NCBI GenBank assembly: GCA_900317125.1
Contig: ONFR01000011.1
Span: 1 to 64,000, forward strand
Length of the DNA: 64,000 bases
Direction of reading: 5' to 3'
Origin: an uncultured Bacteroidales bacterium
Lineage (GTDB): Bacteria > Bacteroidota > Bacteroidia > Bacteroidales > P3
Numbering within the stretch: the first letter of the stretch is position 1; each line of letters opens with the position of its first letter. A program made the position numbers and the translations under genes. Below, piece by piece: positions 32,476-42,300 of the stretch. The notes beneath the pieces are model-generated. The model saw only the letters and a list, made by a program, of their open reading frames with translations, made no database searches and was not told the DNA's origin.

Positions 32476-33030
32476 ATGGCCCTTACACAACAACCGCAAT
32501 GGGTGGCGGCCTACACTTCTCCCCGCGCCGAGAAGATTGTCACCGAACGTATCGCCAACGAACTGCAGTTGGAGTCCTATCTCCCTTTGCACAGGGTGCT
32601 GCGCAAGTGGTCCGACCGCACGAAGAGCATCCAGGTGCCGCTGATTCCCTCCTATACCTTTATCAAGATGCGGGAGTGCGACCTTTGGCGGGTACGTGAT
32701 ATTAAAGGGATATGCGGCTTTGTCTCTTTTCGCAGCACGGGTATTGCCGTCATTCCCGAGCAGGACATTTTCAATATCCGGCGTTTGGCCGATTCGATGG
32801 AGGAGATACATCTCCACAACGCCGATCAACTGCGTGTGGGGGCATACGTCAGAGTGATAGGAGGAGAGTTTGAAGGCATGACCGGCTACATCACAAGCGA
32901 CGACCATGCAGGCAATTTCGCCATCGAGGTGGCGGACCTCAACATCTATCTCTCCGTCACCATCCACCAGGACCTGCTCCAGGTCACCGAACCTCCCAAG
33001 GCCAAGCCTGTAGGTCTGTTATATAAGTAA
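32476..33030 (+). CDS. UpxY/NusG-family transcription antiterminator (orphan)
   Basis: The 184-residue protein has a NusG N-terminal domain (WVAAYTSPRAEKIVTERIANEL, within residues 9-32; LIPSYTFIKMRECDLWRV) and a C-terminal KOW-like domain (LRVGAYVRVIGGEFEGMTGYI, about 116-138). This is the layout of UpxY proteins, which let RNA polymerase read through the leader of a capsular polysaccharide operon. Here no sugar operon follows: the next gene is convergent and overlaps its end by 12 bases. It may act elsewhere, or be a relic. A hairpin with T-run ends five bases before the ATG. Confidence 0.85.
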   Translation: MALTQQPQWVAAYTSPRAEKIVTERIANELQLESYLPLHRVLRKWSDRTKSIQVPLIPSYTFIKMRECDLWRVRDIKGICGFVSFRSTGIAVIPEQDIFNIRRLADSMEEIHLHNADQLRVGAYVRVIGGEFEGMTGYITSDDHAGNFAIEVADLNIYLSVTIHQDLLQVTEPPKAKPVGLLYK

Positions 33031-33654
33031 ATCAGAAGCCTTTACCTTCGGCACATAGTGCACCCCGCCTTCGCGATAGTAAGCGTGGCTCTCCTCGGGT
33101 GCAATCGGCTTCAGTTCTATTTTCTCAATCCCTTTTCCTATTGCCACAATCATCAGCGGCGTCAGCGGCAGTTCCAGCTCTTCACGTATCTTGGTGCGGT
33201 CGAAGGCTCCTATCGCCAGTCCATTCAGCCCCATCTCCACGGCCTTCAGCAGCATGCTCTGCAAGGCTATGCCCAAGTCGATGTCCACCAGCTTGTTCTC
33301 CTCCACGGTGCTGCATATAATGATGAATGCCTCGGGCTCGGTGCCGGGCAGGGGCAGATGCAGTTCTGGCAGGGCGGCGCCGAGCCGGATATTCTTCAGC
33401 ACCTTGTCGGCACCGGTGTCGCGCGTCACAAGGCGGAACCTCAGCACTTGCTGGTTGCGGGCCGACGGCACCTTGCTGCACACCGCCGCAATGCGTTCCA
33501 GCTCCTCCCGCTTCACCACATAGTTCTTGTTGTATCCACGGTAGCTGCGGTTGCGTGCCAGCAACTCGTCGAGCGTGTGCCCTACGCGTTTCACTTTTGT
33601 GTGTCCGGACCCGAACACCTCTTCGTATCTTTTTTCCAAGTAGTTGTCTGCCAT
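33019..33654 (-). CDS. Nitroreductase family protein
   Basis: The 211-residue protein fits the FMN-dependent nitroreductase fold. The FMN phosphate motif is ARNRSYRGYNK (about 34-44), followed by SKVPSARNQQVLRFRLV and DIGLGIALQ-like DIDLGIALQSMLLKAVEMGLN, with MIVAIGKGIEKIELKPI near the end. Members reduce nitro or quinone compounds with NAD(P)H. The physiological substrate is unknown. The frame extends to 33714, but the ATG at 33654 (MADNYLEK) fits the family start. The gene end overlaps the end of the convergent UpxY-like gene. Confidence 0.87.
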   Translation of the reverse strand: MADNYLEKRYEEVFGSGHTKVKRVGHTLDELLARNRSYRGYNKNYVVKREELERIAAVCSKVPSARNQQVLRFRLVTRDTGADKVLKNIRLGAALPELHLPLPGTEPEAFIIICSTVEENKLVDIDLGIALQSMLLKAVEMGLNGLAIGAFDRTKIREELELPLTPLMIVAIGKGIEKIELKPIAPEESHAYYREGGVHYVPKVKASDLLI

Positions 33655-33766
33655 AGTCTGTTTGATATTAATGTGTTGCTGCTGTGTGTCAATTGTGTTG
33701 CCGTCCGTTGTCAATATGCAAAAGTTCGCACATTCTCATATTCGCCCTGTTCATCAAGCTGTAACT

Positions 33767-33869
33767 CCCTTCAATACAGCATTGAAATAGTATTGACACT
33801 GGATGGTTTCCCGTTATAGTAAAAGAGAACGATGCTTTAATGATGCTGTAACGATGCTGGATTGAAGGG
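33767..33869. repeat. 103-bp stretch bounded by inverted repeats
   Basis: Bases 33767-33782 and 33854-33869 are complementary at 15 of 16 positions. Between them are three spaced copies of GATGCT(T/G). The size and ends resemble a small non-autonomous element, but no target duplication is clear. It fills much of the 227-base gap between the nitroreductase and RluD-like genes. Confidence 0.4.
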
Positions 33870-33881
33870 CGTAAGTGAGGG

Positions 33882-34958
33882 TTAGTCCACTGATGAGGAG
33901 TTGGCGGCGTAGTTGCGCCAGCGTTCCAGCACGGCAGCCATGTCGGCGGGTATAGGGCTCTCGAAATGCATGTGTTGCCCCGTGGTGGGGTGTTCGAAAC
34001 CCAGCACAAGGGCGTGGAGGGCTTGCCGTGGCAGCAGCCGGAAGTTGTTCTCGACAAACTGTTTGTATCGTGAGAAGGTGGTGCCCTTCAGTATGCGGTC
34101 GCCTCCGTAGGCGGCATCGTTAAAGAGCGGATGGCCGATATGGCACATGTGGGCGCGGATTTGGTGGGTGCGTCCGGTCTCAAGGATGCATTCCACCAAA
34201 GTGACATAGCCGAAGCGCTCCAGTACACGCCAGTGCGTCACGGCGTGCTTGCCGCGTTCCGGGTCGTCGGTGACGTGCATGATGCGGCGGTCCTGCGGCG
34301 ACCGTTCCAAATTGCCTATTATCGTGCCTTCGTCTTCGTCAAAGTTCCCCCATACCAGAGCGTTGTATTTGCGTTCGATGGTGTGTTCGAAGAATTGCCG
34401 TGCCAGCACCACCTGTGCATCCTCGTTCTTGGCAATGAGTAGCAAGCCCGAGGTGTCCTTGTCGATGCGGTGGACGAGGTAGGGCTGTACCGGCTGCCCG
34501 TCGCGCCCGGTCTTGCCTTGGAAGTAGTGGAGCAGGCCGTTGAGCAGGGTGCCGGTGAAGTTGCCGTAGCCGGGATGAACCACCAGTCCGGCCTGTTTGT
34601 CCACAATCAGCACATCATCGTCTTCGTATACCGATTGGAAGGGGACGGGCTCCGGCAGCAGCTCGGTTTCGTGCGGAGGCTCGGGCAGCACGATGCTGAT
34701 GAGGTCGCAGGGTTTTACTTTGTAGTTCGATTTGGCGGCTTTGCCATTCACCAGCACGCAGCCGGCTTTAGCGGCGGCTTGTATCTTGGTGCGGGAGATG
34801 CCCTCCAGCCGCATCTGCAGATATTTGTCAAGCCGCAGCATGGCTTGACCTTTGTCTACTTGTATGCGGTGGTGCTCAAACAGCTCTTGCTCGTCTGGTT
34901 CAAGCACATCGGCTTCGGTGGCATTCGTGAGTGGGTCGGGGGGCAGGGGTGTGGACAT
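33882..34958 (-). CDS. RluA/RluD-family 23S rRNA pseudouridine synthase
   Basis: The 358-residue protein has an N-terminal S4 RNA-binding domain (about 38-95: MLRLDKYLQMRLEGISRTKI) and the synthase domain with the catalytic Asp in HRIDKDTSGLLLIAK (about 165), followed by the GRTHQIRAHM motif and HPLFNDAAYGG. RluD makes pseudouridines in helix 69 of 23S rRNA. Start from ATG at 34958 gives a 25-residue acidic extension ahead of the S4 domain. In many Bacteroidetes this gene follows a PASTA gene, and here a T9SS cargo gene lies between the two. Confidence 0.9.
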   Translation of the reverse strand: MSTPLPPDPLTNATEADVLEPDEQELFEHHRIQVDKGQAMLRLDKYLQMRLEGISRTKIQAAAKAGCVLVNGKAAKSNYKVKPCDLISIVLPEPPHETELLPEPVPFQSVYEDDDVLIVDKQAGLVVHPGYGNFTGTLLNGLLHYFQGKTGRDGQPVQPYLVHRIDKDTSGLLLIAKNEDAQVVLARQFFEHTIERKYNALVWGNFDEDEGTIIGNLERSPQDRRIMHVTDDPERGKHAVTHWRVLERFGYVTLVECILETGRTHQIRAHMCHIGHPLFNDAAYGGDRILKGTTFSRYKQFVENNFRLLPRQALHALVLGFEHPTTGQHMHFESPIPADMAAVLERWRNYAANSSSVD

Positions 34959-34970
34959 GTGGGAATGCGT

Positions 34971-35054
34971 TAATGAGGGAATGCGTTAATTCGTTAATGT
35001 GTTAATTCGGGAATGCGTTAATGCGTTAATGTGTTAGTGTGTTAATGCGTTAAT
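34971..35054. repeat. Degenerate 8-nt tandem repeat (GCGTTAAT/GTGTTAAT)
   Basis: GTTAAT occurs eight times and GTTAGT once within 84 bases, mostly at 8-base steps, with GGGAATGCGTTAAT three times. It lies between the RluD-like gene start and the end of the T9SS cargo gene. Similar words crowd 32276-32461. Confidence 0.75.
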
Positions 35055-35083
35055 CGGGGTACGTGTTTTTCCGTTATCGCATT

Positions 35084-36937
35084 TTAGGGTATAACGATTT
35101 TCCGTGCGGGTTCTGTGCCGCATCGTATCAGGTATATGCCGGGCTGCAAGGGTTGTGTGGTGCAGGTGCCGGTGGCTTTGCATGTGTATAGCGTGCGCCC
35201 CATCGGGTCGACGACTGTCACGGTCGAGGGCTGGGCAGGCGTGATGACGATGCGGTTTTGCTGGACAGCAGTGCGGCACTGCGATTGCTCCGGCTCGTTG
35301 ACGTCAAGGGTGGCGCTGTGTCCGAATCCTGGGCGCAGCATGAGGGCACCGCGCAGGATGCTGGTCTGCCACGAGGTGCCAGTCAGGTAGAGGATATTGG
35401 ACGAGGCGTCGTTGTTGCGGTCGAATCCCAGGTTGATGTAGTCGGTGGAGTTTTGCTCCAGTCCTACATAGATGGTGCCGCTGCAAGTGACGGGCCCGTC
35501 AAGCAGGTAGCGCACATAGCGGTTGAAGCCTTCGAAGATGGGTCGCCTCGAGTCGTTGTCTTGGTATATGATGTTGCCGGGATGGCCGTTGTCATCGTCC
35601 CATATTGTGATAAAGAAACGTATCTTGGCGTTCTGGCTCTGGAACGTCTGGTTGAAGTACAGGTTGAGCGCTGTGATGGTATCGGGGGCGTTGAGTACGA
35701 AGCGACAGGCTATTTTGATGTGGGGAGTGGTGGAGGTGATGCCATAGCCGTTTTCGGGGATGCCGTCGTCATAGGCATAGTAGTTGCCGAAGACCTGTGT
35801 CCTCACGATGGTGTCGTTCTGTGGGTGGCCGTCGCCGCTCACACCTTCGCGGATGCCGTGTACCACGGTGTAGGTGGTGGGCAGGTGGTCGTATGCCACG
35901 GGCAGGGTGTATCCGAAAGCGGGCTTGGCATGTGCCGTTGCGGTCTGGTAGGAATGGCCGCGCCAGTAGACGGGGGCATTCTCAAAACCTCCGTCGTAGT
36001 GGTGCAGTTCCCGGCCTTGGTCGTCGAATACGGTGTAGCTGTAGTTCGTTGCCAGCTCTTCGGTGAAGCGGTTGGTGATGGTGAGGGGGAGCGAGTCGCG
36101 CTGGTCGTTGGGGGTGAATTGCCGTGCAGGCATGGCCGTATAATGCTTCAGCAGCGACGGTGCCGGATTGACAAAGGCCACGTCGCGCGAGGCTGTGTCT
36201 TTGCTGTGTCGGCCGGCATCGAGATATACATAGTCGATGTTCCATTGGTCGGCATTGCTCAGCATGCCCTCTTTATTGTTGTTCTCGAGACTGCAAAGGT
36301 TGTAGAAGCGGAATTGGAAGTTGGGTTTGAGGTAGTCGGGATCGAGGATGGGGATGTCGTGGAACTGCCAGTAGGACCCAGTGCGGTCGTGAAGGGTGTC
36401 GGCTTGGCAGCCTTTGGTCGACCACACCCGTTCCCAAATGCTGTCGACAGGGTTGTAGAATTCAAGGATGAGTGAGTCTTGCTGCTCGGGGGTGTCGCCT
36501 ATGCGTTCCCACATATTGCCATAACCGCCTCCGGGTAGATAGAAGAAGCTGAGGTAGAGTGAGTCGCCAACGGTAAGAGGTCGCTTGTAGGGCTGAAAGA
36601 TGGAGTCGAGTCGGATGGGGTGGGAGAGGAGTGTGTCGCCTCGGAATAGTTGCCCTGTGGCATCGGGGTAGAGGTAGCCCTCGTTGTCGTAGGCGTCGAG
36701 GGTGGCCATGCCGATGGTGGGGGGAAGCGGGGCATAGCCCTCGTTTATGAAGGTACCCCCAAGATGCCACAGGGTGGCACAACGGTCGGGCTTGGAGAAG
36801 TCGTCAAAGAACGGCAGCGTCAATGGGGTGTTATCCTTCGACTCAAGCACCTCCCGGCAAAGGGGCAGCAAAGTCTCCTGTCCGACGGCAATACCGCCGA
36901 GGAGTGAGAGCATTAGTATGGCAATCAGACGTCTCAT
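35084..36937 (-). CDS. T9SS-exported protein of unknown function
   Basis: The 617-residue protein has a signal peptide (MRRLIAILMLSLLGGIAVGQ) and ends in a T9SS sorting domain (TVTVVDPMGRTLYTC, LQPGIYLIRCG, ARKIVIP). The body is beta-rich, with FFDDFSKPDRCATLWHLGG near the N terminus and a jelly-roll-like stretch RFYNLCSLENNN (about 255), recalling the choice-of-anchor/MAM-like domains of other cargo proteins. No enzyme motif is seen. The frame runs back to 37069, but the ATG at 36937 begins the signal peptide and lies one base after the end of the PASTA gene. Confidence 0.82.
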   Translation of the reverse strand: MRRLIAILMLSLLGGIAVGQETLLPLCREVLESKDNTPLTLPFFDDFSKPDRCATLWHLGGTFINEGYAPLPPTIGMATLDAYDNEGYLYPDATGQLFRGDTLLSHPIRLDSIFQPYKRPLTVGDSLYLSFFYLPGGGYGNMWERIGDTPEQQDSLILEFYNPVDSIWERVWSTKGCQADTLHDRTGSYWQFHDIPILDPDYLKPNFQFRFYNLCSLENNNKEGMLSNADQWNIDYVYLDAGRHSKDTASRDVAFVNPAPSLLKHYTAMPARQFTPNDQRDSLPLTITNRFTEELATNYSYTVFDDQGRELHHYDGGFENAPVYWRGHSYQTATAHAKPAFGYTLPVAYDHLPTTYTVVHGIREGVSGDGHPQNDTIVRTQVFGNYYAYDDGIPENGYGITSTTPHIKIACRFVLNAPDTITALNLYFNQTFQSQNAKIRFFITIWDDDNGHPGNIIYQDNDSRRPIFEGFNRYVRYLLDGPVTCSGTIYVGLEQNSTDYINLGFDRNNDASSNILYLTGTSWQTSILRGALMLRPGFGHSATLDVNEPEQSQCRTAVQQNRIVITPAQPSTVTVVDPMGRTLYTCKATGTCTTQPLQPGIYLIRCGTEPARKIVIP

Positions 36938-36938
36938 G

Positions 36939-37829
36939 TTACCAATCCCAGCCCTCGTCGAAATCGACATCCTCTTCGGTGGTGTAGTAGTCATCGTAGT
37001 ATTTGTCGAATTGGGTGGTGAAAATCTGTGTGGAGTCGACCTTGAAGTTGGAGATGATGCGTTCGACATCGGCTTCGGTGGCGTCGCAATACCATATCTC
37101 CACCTCGGTGCCCAGGGGGTAGCGCGTCACTCCCGTGTAGTCGGGATAGAGTTTGAAGCATACCGCTTCGTTGCGGTTGGAGACCCCGTCCCAGTGCTCA
37201 ACTCCAACGTTGAGCGAAGCAGAGAGGATGCCCCGTCGTGCTTTGGATGCCACTTGTCCGATAACGAATGGGACGCGTGTGCCAACGGGTGTCTCGCCCA
37301 TGCCCACGGTCAGGTCCACTGCGTCGCCTTGGTTCATCTTCTCTCCGGCATAGACCAGCTTGCCTTTCGACGAGGCTTCAAGAATCATGTTTCGGTAGGG
37401 GCTGTCGACAAACTTCAGTTTGCCGCAATGCATGCCTGCCGCCTCGAGGGCTGATACGGCACTCCGCACGGACATGTTGGAGAGTTCGGGCAGCACCACG
37501 TCGGCTGGAGCAAACGAGGTGACGGTGACGTATATCTTCCGGTGGGTCTTGACCATGGTGCCAGCTTTGGGGTCCTGCTGGATGACGGTGCCGCCAGGTT
37601 TTTCGGCATCGAACACCGAGTCGATGATGACATAGGTGAAATGAAGCGGGTTGTCGTCCTTCAGCTGCTCGAGAGAGGTACCGCAGATATCGGGGAGTTC
37701 ATATTCCTGCCCCTGACGGGCAACGGCTTTGATAAAAAGGAATGCCAATACAACGATGACCACCGACAGCACCAACATGTAAAGCAGGTGCTTGATAAGG
37801 GGGTGTTTTTTGAAGAAGTCTTTGTTCAT
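36939..37829 (-). CDS. PASTA domain membrane protein
   Basis: The 296-residue protein has a short cytoplasmic start, one membrane helix (about 15-35: LLYMLVLSVVIVVLAFLFIK) and three PASTA-like repeats: ELPDICGTSLEQLKDD, VLPELSNMSVRSAVSALEAAG and VPFVIGQVASKARRGIL. An acidic C-terminal tail follows (TTEEDVDFDEGWDW). PASTA repeats bind wall fragments. Bacteroidetes have such proteins without the kinase domain found in Firmicutes. It is 1 base upstream of the T9SS cargo gene, so the two are coupled, and a wall-sensing or cell-division role is inferred. Confidence 0.88.
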   Translation of the reverse strand: MNKDFFKKHPLIKHLLYMLVLSVVIVVLAFLFIKAVARQGQEYELPDICGTSLEQLKDDNPLHFTYVIIDSVFDAEKPGGTVIQQDPKAGTMVKTHRKIYVTVTSFAPADVVLPELSNMSVRSAVSALEAAGMHCGKLKFVDSPYRNMILEASSKGKLVYAGEKMNQGDAVDLTVGMGETPVGTRVPFVIGQVASKARRGILSASLNVGVEHWDGVSNRNEAVCFKLYPDYTGVTRYPLGTEVEIWYCDATEADVERIISNFKVDSTQIFTTQFDKYYDDYYTTEEDVDFDEGWDW

Positions 37830-37972
37830 AATCGCGTAATATAACGGAATCCGGATTGTTTTATTGTGGTGGTGTTTATAAAATGCTCACAGGAGGCTTT
37901 GGCTCGTCGTATTCTGTGGGGTGCCAAGATTTGGGCGGCCTGTGGATGATGCATACCAGCCTTGTCGGTGGG

Positions 37973-39301
37973 CTATGGCTGCACTATCTCACCTTTCAGG
38001 GTGGCGGCAGTGCAATCGGTGACTTTTACCTGGATGTATTGTCCGGGCTGGGCATCGTGGCGGTCGAAGACGATGACTTTGTTCTGGCTGTTGCGGCCGA
38101 AAAGCTGCTCTTTGCTGCGATGCGACTCCCCTTCTACCAGCACTTCGAAGGTCTTGCCAATCTCCTTGCGGTTGTTCTCCAGTGCTATCTGTCCCTGCAG
38201 GGCAATGATTTCCTCCAGTCGGCGGGTTTTCTCGGCTTCGGGTATATCGTCCTCAAGGTGCTTGGCGGCATAGGTGTCCGGGCGCATGGAGAACTTGAAC
38301 ATGTAGGCATAGTCGTAGCGCACCTTGCGGAACATCTCCAGCGTCATTTGGTGTTCCTCTTCGGTCTCGGTGCAGAAGCCTGCAATCACGTCGGTGGTGA
38401 TGGAACAGTCGGGCATGTAGCGGCGGATGGCTGCGATGCGGTCCAGATACCAGGCCGAGTCGTAGTGCCGGTTCATCAGCTTCAACATCCTGTCGCTGCC
38501 GCTCTGCACAGGCAGGTGGATGCACTTGCATATATTGCTGTGCGAGGCCATCACTTCCAGCAGTCGGTCGCTAAGGTCTTTGGGGTGGGAGGTGGCAAAC
38601 CGCACCCTCAGCAACGGACTGATGCTGGCCACACGGTGCATCAGCTCGGGGAAGTCCACGTTGCCGTTCTCGCTCGCATAGCGATATGAGTTGACATTCT
38701 GTCCCAGCAGTGTCACCTCCTTGTAGCCTTGCTCGAACAGGTTGCGGGCTTCGGACACGATGGTCTCGGGGTCGCGGCTCCGTTCGCGTCCGCGGGTATA
38801 GGGTACCACGCAATAGGCGCAGTAGTTCTGGCATCCCCGCATGATGGATATGTAGGCCGATATGCCATTGCTCCCCAGTCTCACGGGTTCGATGTCGGCA
38901 TAGGTCTCGGTAGTGCTCAGCTCGGTCTCTGCGGCTTTGGTGCCGGGGGTGCGCACGCTGGCCAGCAGCTCGGGCAGCCGGCGGTAGGCGTCGGGTCCTA
39001 CCACGAAGCTGACATTCTCTTCCTCAACCATCAGTTGGCTTTGCAGCCGTTCGGCCATGCAGCCCAATATGCCGATGCGCACCTGCTTGTGCCTTTGCTG
39101 CAGCGCCCTGAGCTCATGGAGGCGTTTGCGGATACGTTGTTCGGCGTTGTCGCGTATGGCGCAGGTGTTGATGAGGATATAGTCGGCCGCTTCGATGTCG
39201 GTGACGATGGTGTGGTTTGCTTTGGTGAGCAGGGATGCCACAATCTCGCTGTCGGCGAAATTCATCTGGCATCCGTAGGTTTCAATGTATACTGATGACA
39301 T
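37973..39301 (-). CDS. miaB: tRNA-2-methylthio-N6-dimethylallyladenosine synthase
   Basis: The 442-residue protein has the three MiaB domains. The N-terminal UPF0004 domain begins SSVYIETYGCQMNFADSE and has Cys at about 10, 46 and 80. The radical SAM core has GCQNYCAYCVVPYTRGRERS (CxxxCxxC at about 155-162). A C-terminal TRAM domain starts near 375. It adds the methylthio group to position 37 of tRNAs that read UNN codons. The start ATG at 39301 gives the typical length. It is 27 bases after the M6 protease gene, so co-transcription is likely. Confidence 0.95.
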   Translation of the reverse strand: MSSVYIETYGCQMNFADSEIVASLLTKANHTIVTDIEAADYILINTCAIRDNAEQRIRKRLHELRALQQRHKQVRIGILGCMAERLQSQLMVEEENVSFVVGPDAYRRLPELLASVRTPGTKAAETELSTTETYADIEPVRLGSNGISAYISIMRGCQNYCAYCVVPYTRGRERSRDPETIVSEARNLFEQGYKEVTLLGQNVNSYRYASENGNVDFPELMHRVASISPLLRVRFATSHPKDLSDRLLEVMASHSNICKCIHLPVQSGSDRMLKLMNRHYDSAWYLDRIAAIRRYMPDCSITTDVIAGFCTETEEEHQMTLEMFRKVRYDYAYMFKFSMRPDTYAAKHLEDDIPEAEKTRRLEEIIALQGQIALENNRKEIGKTFEVLVEGESHRSKEQLFGRNSQNKVIVFDRHDAQPGQYIQVKVTDCTAATLKGEIVQP

Positions 39302-39328
39302 GTGTTGTTGCTTGAATGGTAGGGTTTC

Positions 39329-42300
39329 TTATTTTACGATGACCTTTGTGGCGGGTTTGTCGCCGATACGTACTACATACACTCCGCTGGTCAGCGGTTG
39401 GCTTACCAGGCGGCGGGGAGTCGGGTCTTGACGGCTCGGGACGGAGAGCATCTGTTGCCCCATGGTGTTGTATATCGTCACGGCGAGGTTGGCAGGGGCT
39501 TCGGTCACCACAGTGCGCCCAAGGGCGTATACACGAGTTGTGGCGTCCGGGTCGGGTTCGCTGACGGCTGTGGAGTCGCTGGTGGCAAAGTAAGCCACTA
39601 TGGTCTCCTCACCCGTCACGGTGACGGCATGGGGATTCTCCTCGGCACCGTCGGACCAGCGCACGAAATGGTATCCACTGTATGGCACGGCACCCAGTTC
39701 CACCCTCGTGCCACGAGGGAAGAGGCCGTTGCCTGCGGCAGTGCCCATGGCCACGTCGGAGGCATGCACGCTCAGCGCATAGTAGGTGATGGTGTCGAGC
39801 GGGAAGTCTTCGTGGATGATGATGTTGCATGTGTCGTGGTCGTCGCTGGACAGCCACACAGTGTCGTGTGTCGTCATCCATACGGTGTCGCGATGAGCCA
39901 TCCACACGGTGTCGTGGAGTGTGAGATGAACGGTGTCGCGAATATCACGCCAGACGGTATCGTGCAGCACGATGGTGTCGTGTATGTAGGTGATAAGCTT
40001 GGCCGACGATTGTCCCCCTTGGGACTCGAAAAGGGCGGTGTACGACACGTCGCCGCTCACAGTCACTGTGCGGGGATTGTCCCTGTTGCCGTCGGTCCAC
40101 ATCGCAAAGGTGTATCCCGGGCGGGCGATGGCGGCAATCTCCACCTCGGTGTTTTCCACAAAGACACCGCTCCCCGAGGCGGACCCCTGTCCGGGCGACG
40201 CACTGGTCACTTCGAGGCGGAAACGTGCCGGGGTATGGATTATCGTGTCCACTATCCTTGTATAGACGGTATCGACAGGCCGGTAGACCATGGTGTCGTT
40301 CACTACGGTGTAGTGGGTGTCGGTGTAGTGGGTCCATAAGGTGTCGTGAATCATGGTGGTTACCGTGTCGTGATGCAGGCGGTCGACCGTGTCGTGGACT
40401 GTAACGTATACCGTGTCGCGAATCACTGTATCGTTGCTGATGGTGTCGCGCAGTTCTATATTGTCCACAAAGAGGTAGTACTGGTATTCCGAATAGTAGT
40501 TGATGGCCACATAGCGGGCGGAGGCAGGCACCGTCACATCGCACTCATGCCATCCTGCGCTGTTGACCGTCACGTCGGCCACGGTGTCGGTAAAGTCCAC
40601 AGACGAGTTGCCGGAAGTGGAATACAGCACTCTGAATAATTCTTCCCTGCTGTTCGAGCGGCGGTAATGGAAGCGCAGCCTCAATGGCGAAGAGGGCATC
40701 AGCTGCGGCGAGACAAGGTATTGATTGTAGTCCGTCGAGCGGTGGTAGCTGCTGAAACGGAACTGGTAGCTGCCTTGATAGGGCGTGTTGCCGTCGGCAG
40801 TACCAATTGCTCCCAGTTTGTCGTCGTTGCGGTTGTCTATGCTCTCCATGGTCCAGCAGCCTTCGTCGGCCAGCTCGAAATCCTGCACCAGCGGGAAGCT
40901 TTGCACCGGCGCACAGGCTCCTGAGCTGTGGGGCGTGAAGGTGAAGGTCACCGTGCTGTTGTTTGGCCCCGACAGATGGATGTCGGTGATGCTGAACGAC
41001 GAGTCGGGTGTGCCGTCGCAAAGATAGGGGTGGGGATTGCTTGAGGCGTTGAAGGTTGTGCGTCCCGACACACCGAAAGCCGCCTGGCTATAATTGCCGT
41101 TTACGGTGTCGATGCTGCTGTTTGGGCGGAACAGCCATAGTTGGTGGGGCGCGAGGTAAAAGTCGAAAGTGGCATTGTCGGCTTCGCGCCGGTCGTTGTA
41201 ACGCCATATCAGCATGCCCCGGTTGGGCAACGATGCATCGAAGGTATCGGTGTTGTTGCGGTACTCCAAGATATACCACTCATGCGGCACCGCCGAAGAG
41301 ATCTTCACCGCGTTGTTGGGACCCGAGCCGAGCGACTGGAGTGTGTAAGTGCCGGAGTCCGAAATCTGGGGTATGCTGTCAAACCAATTCAGGTAGTGAT
41401 ACTTGAACAGAGAGTTGGTCTGCTGTGGGGGCGACATGTTGCTGCACATCAAATCCCACGAACCTCCTGGCGACACCGAGGTGTAGTTGTCGTAGTGGTA
41501 TATGTCCGGCGCACCCAGCGTGTGCGTCATCTCGTGGCAGAAGGTGCTTACATTAAAATAGTTGCTTCCGCTCCCTGCCAGCTGGAGGTTGTAGGTATAC
41601 ACCCGTTTGTTTCCCAGGTTTACGGTCCTGTCCTGTAGCGACCACTTGTGCGGCCACAGCAAGTTGCTCCAGCCCGTGTAGCTGCCGCTCACCACAAAGC
41701 ACACGTTGTCCACCATCCCATCGTTGTCGATGTCAAGGTTGAGCGTGGTGTCCACCGGGCAGTTGAGGTTGACCCACTCGATGGCATTTTCCAGCAGAGT
41801 GAACTCCCTCGAGCGGCGTTGCGTATCGTCGGCATAGCCGTCGGTATTGGTCACTGCATTGTATGGCTTATAGTAGTTGCGGGCATAGCCGTCCTGATAC
41901 GACATCACCATTGTGCCCGATGGGGCAGGGCGGTAATGGGTCAACACCCGCAGGTTGCCGTAGCTTGTGTGTTTGAAATAATTATACATCGAAACGCCTG
42001 TGGCGGTGCTGTCGTTAAACATGCTGTCGATGGTGCTGAATGGAGTGGAGGTACATGTCGTCTCGTCGGCAAAGCGTATAAATATCACCACGTTGTTCAA
42101 TGCTCCGTGGTTGCGGATTCTGCTCTTGGGGCTCTCGGACAGGTTAACTTTGGGCTCCCGCCAGGCATCGTGTGCACTGCGCAGATAGTCCTTGTCGGGC
42201 ATCAGCCAGGACTGCAGGCCGGCCGCTTTGGGGTTGTCCTTTCCGGGTTTCAAAGTCGTCGCATATAGTCCGCCGTAGACAGGTGTGCTCCCAGGGCAGT

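Noticed and set aside
34971..35054. Possible CRISPR-like array
   Set aside because: The repeats are 8 bases long with almost no spacers, and there are no cas genes in the window.
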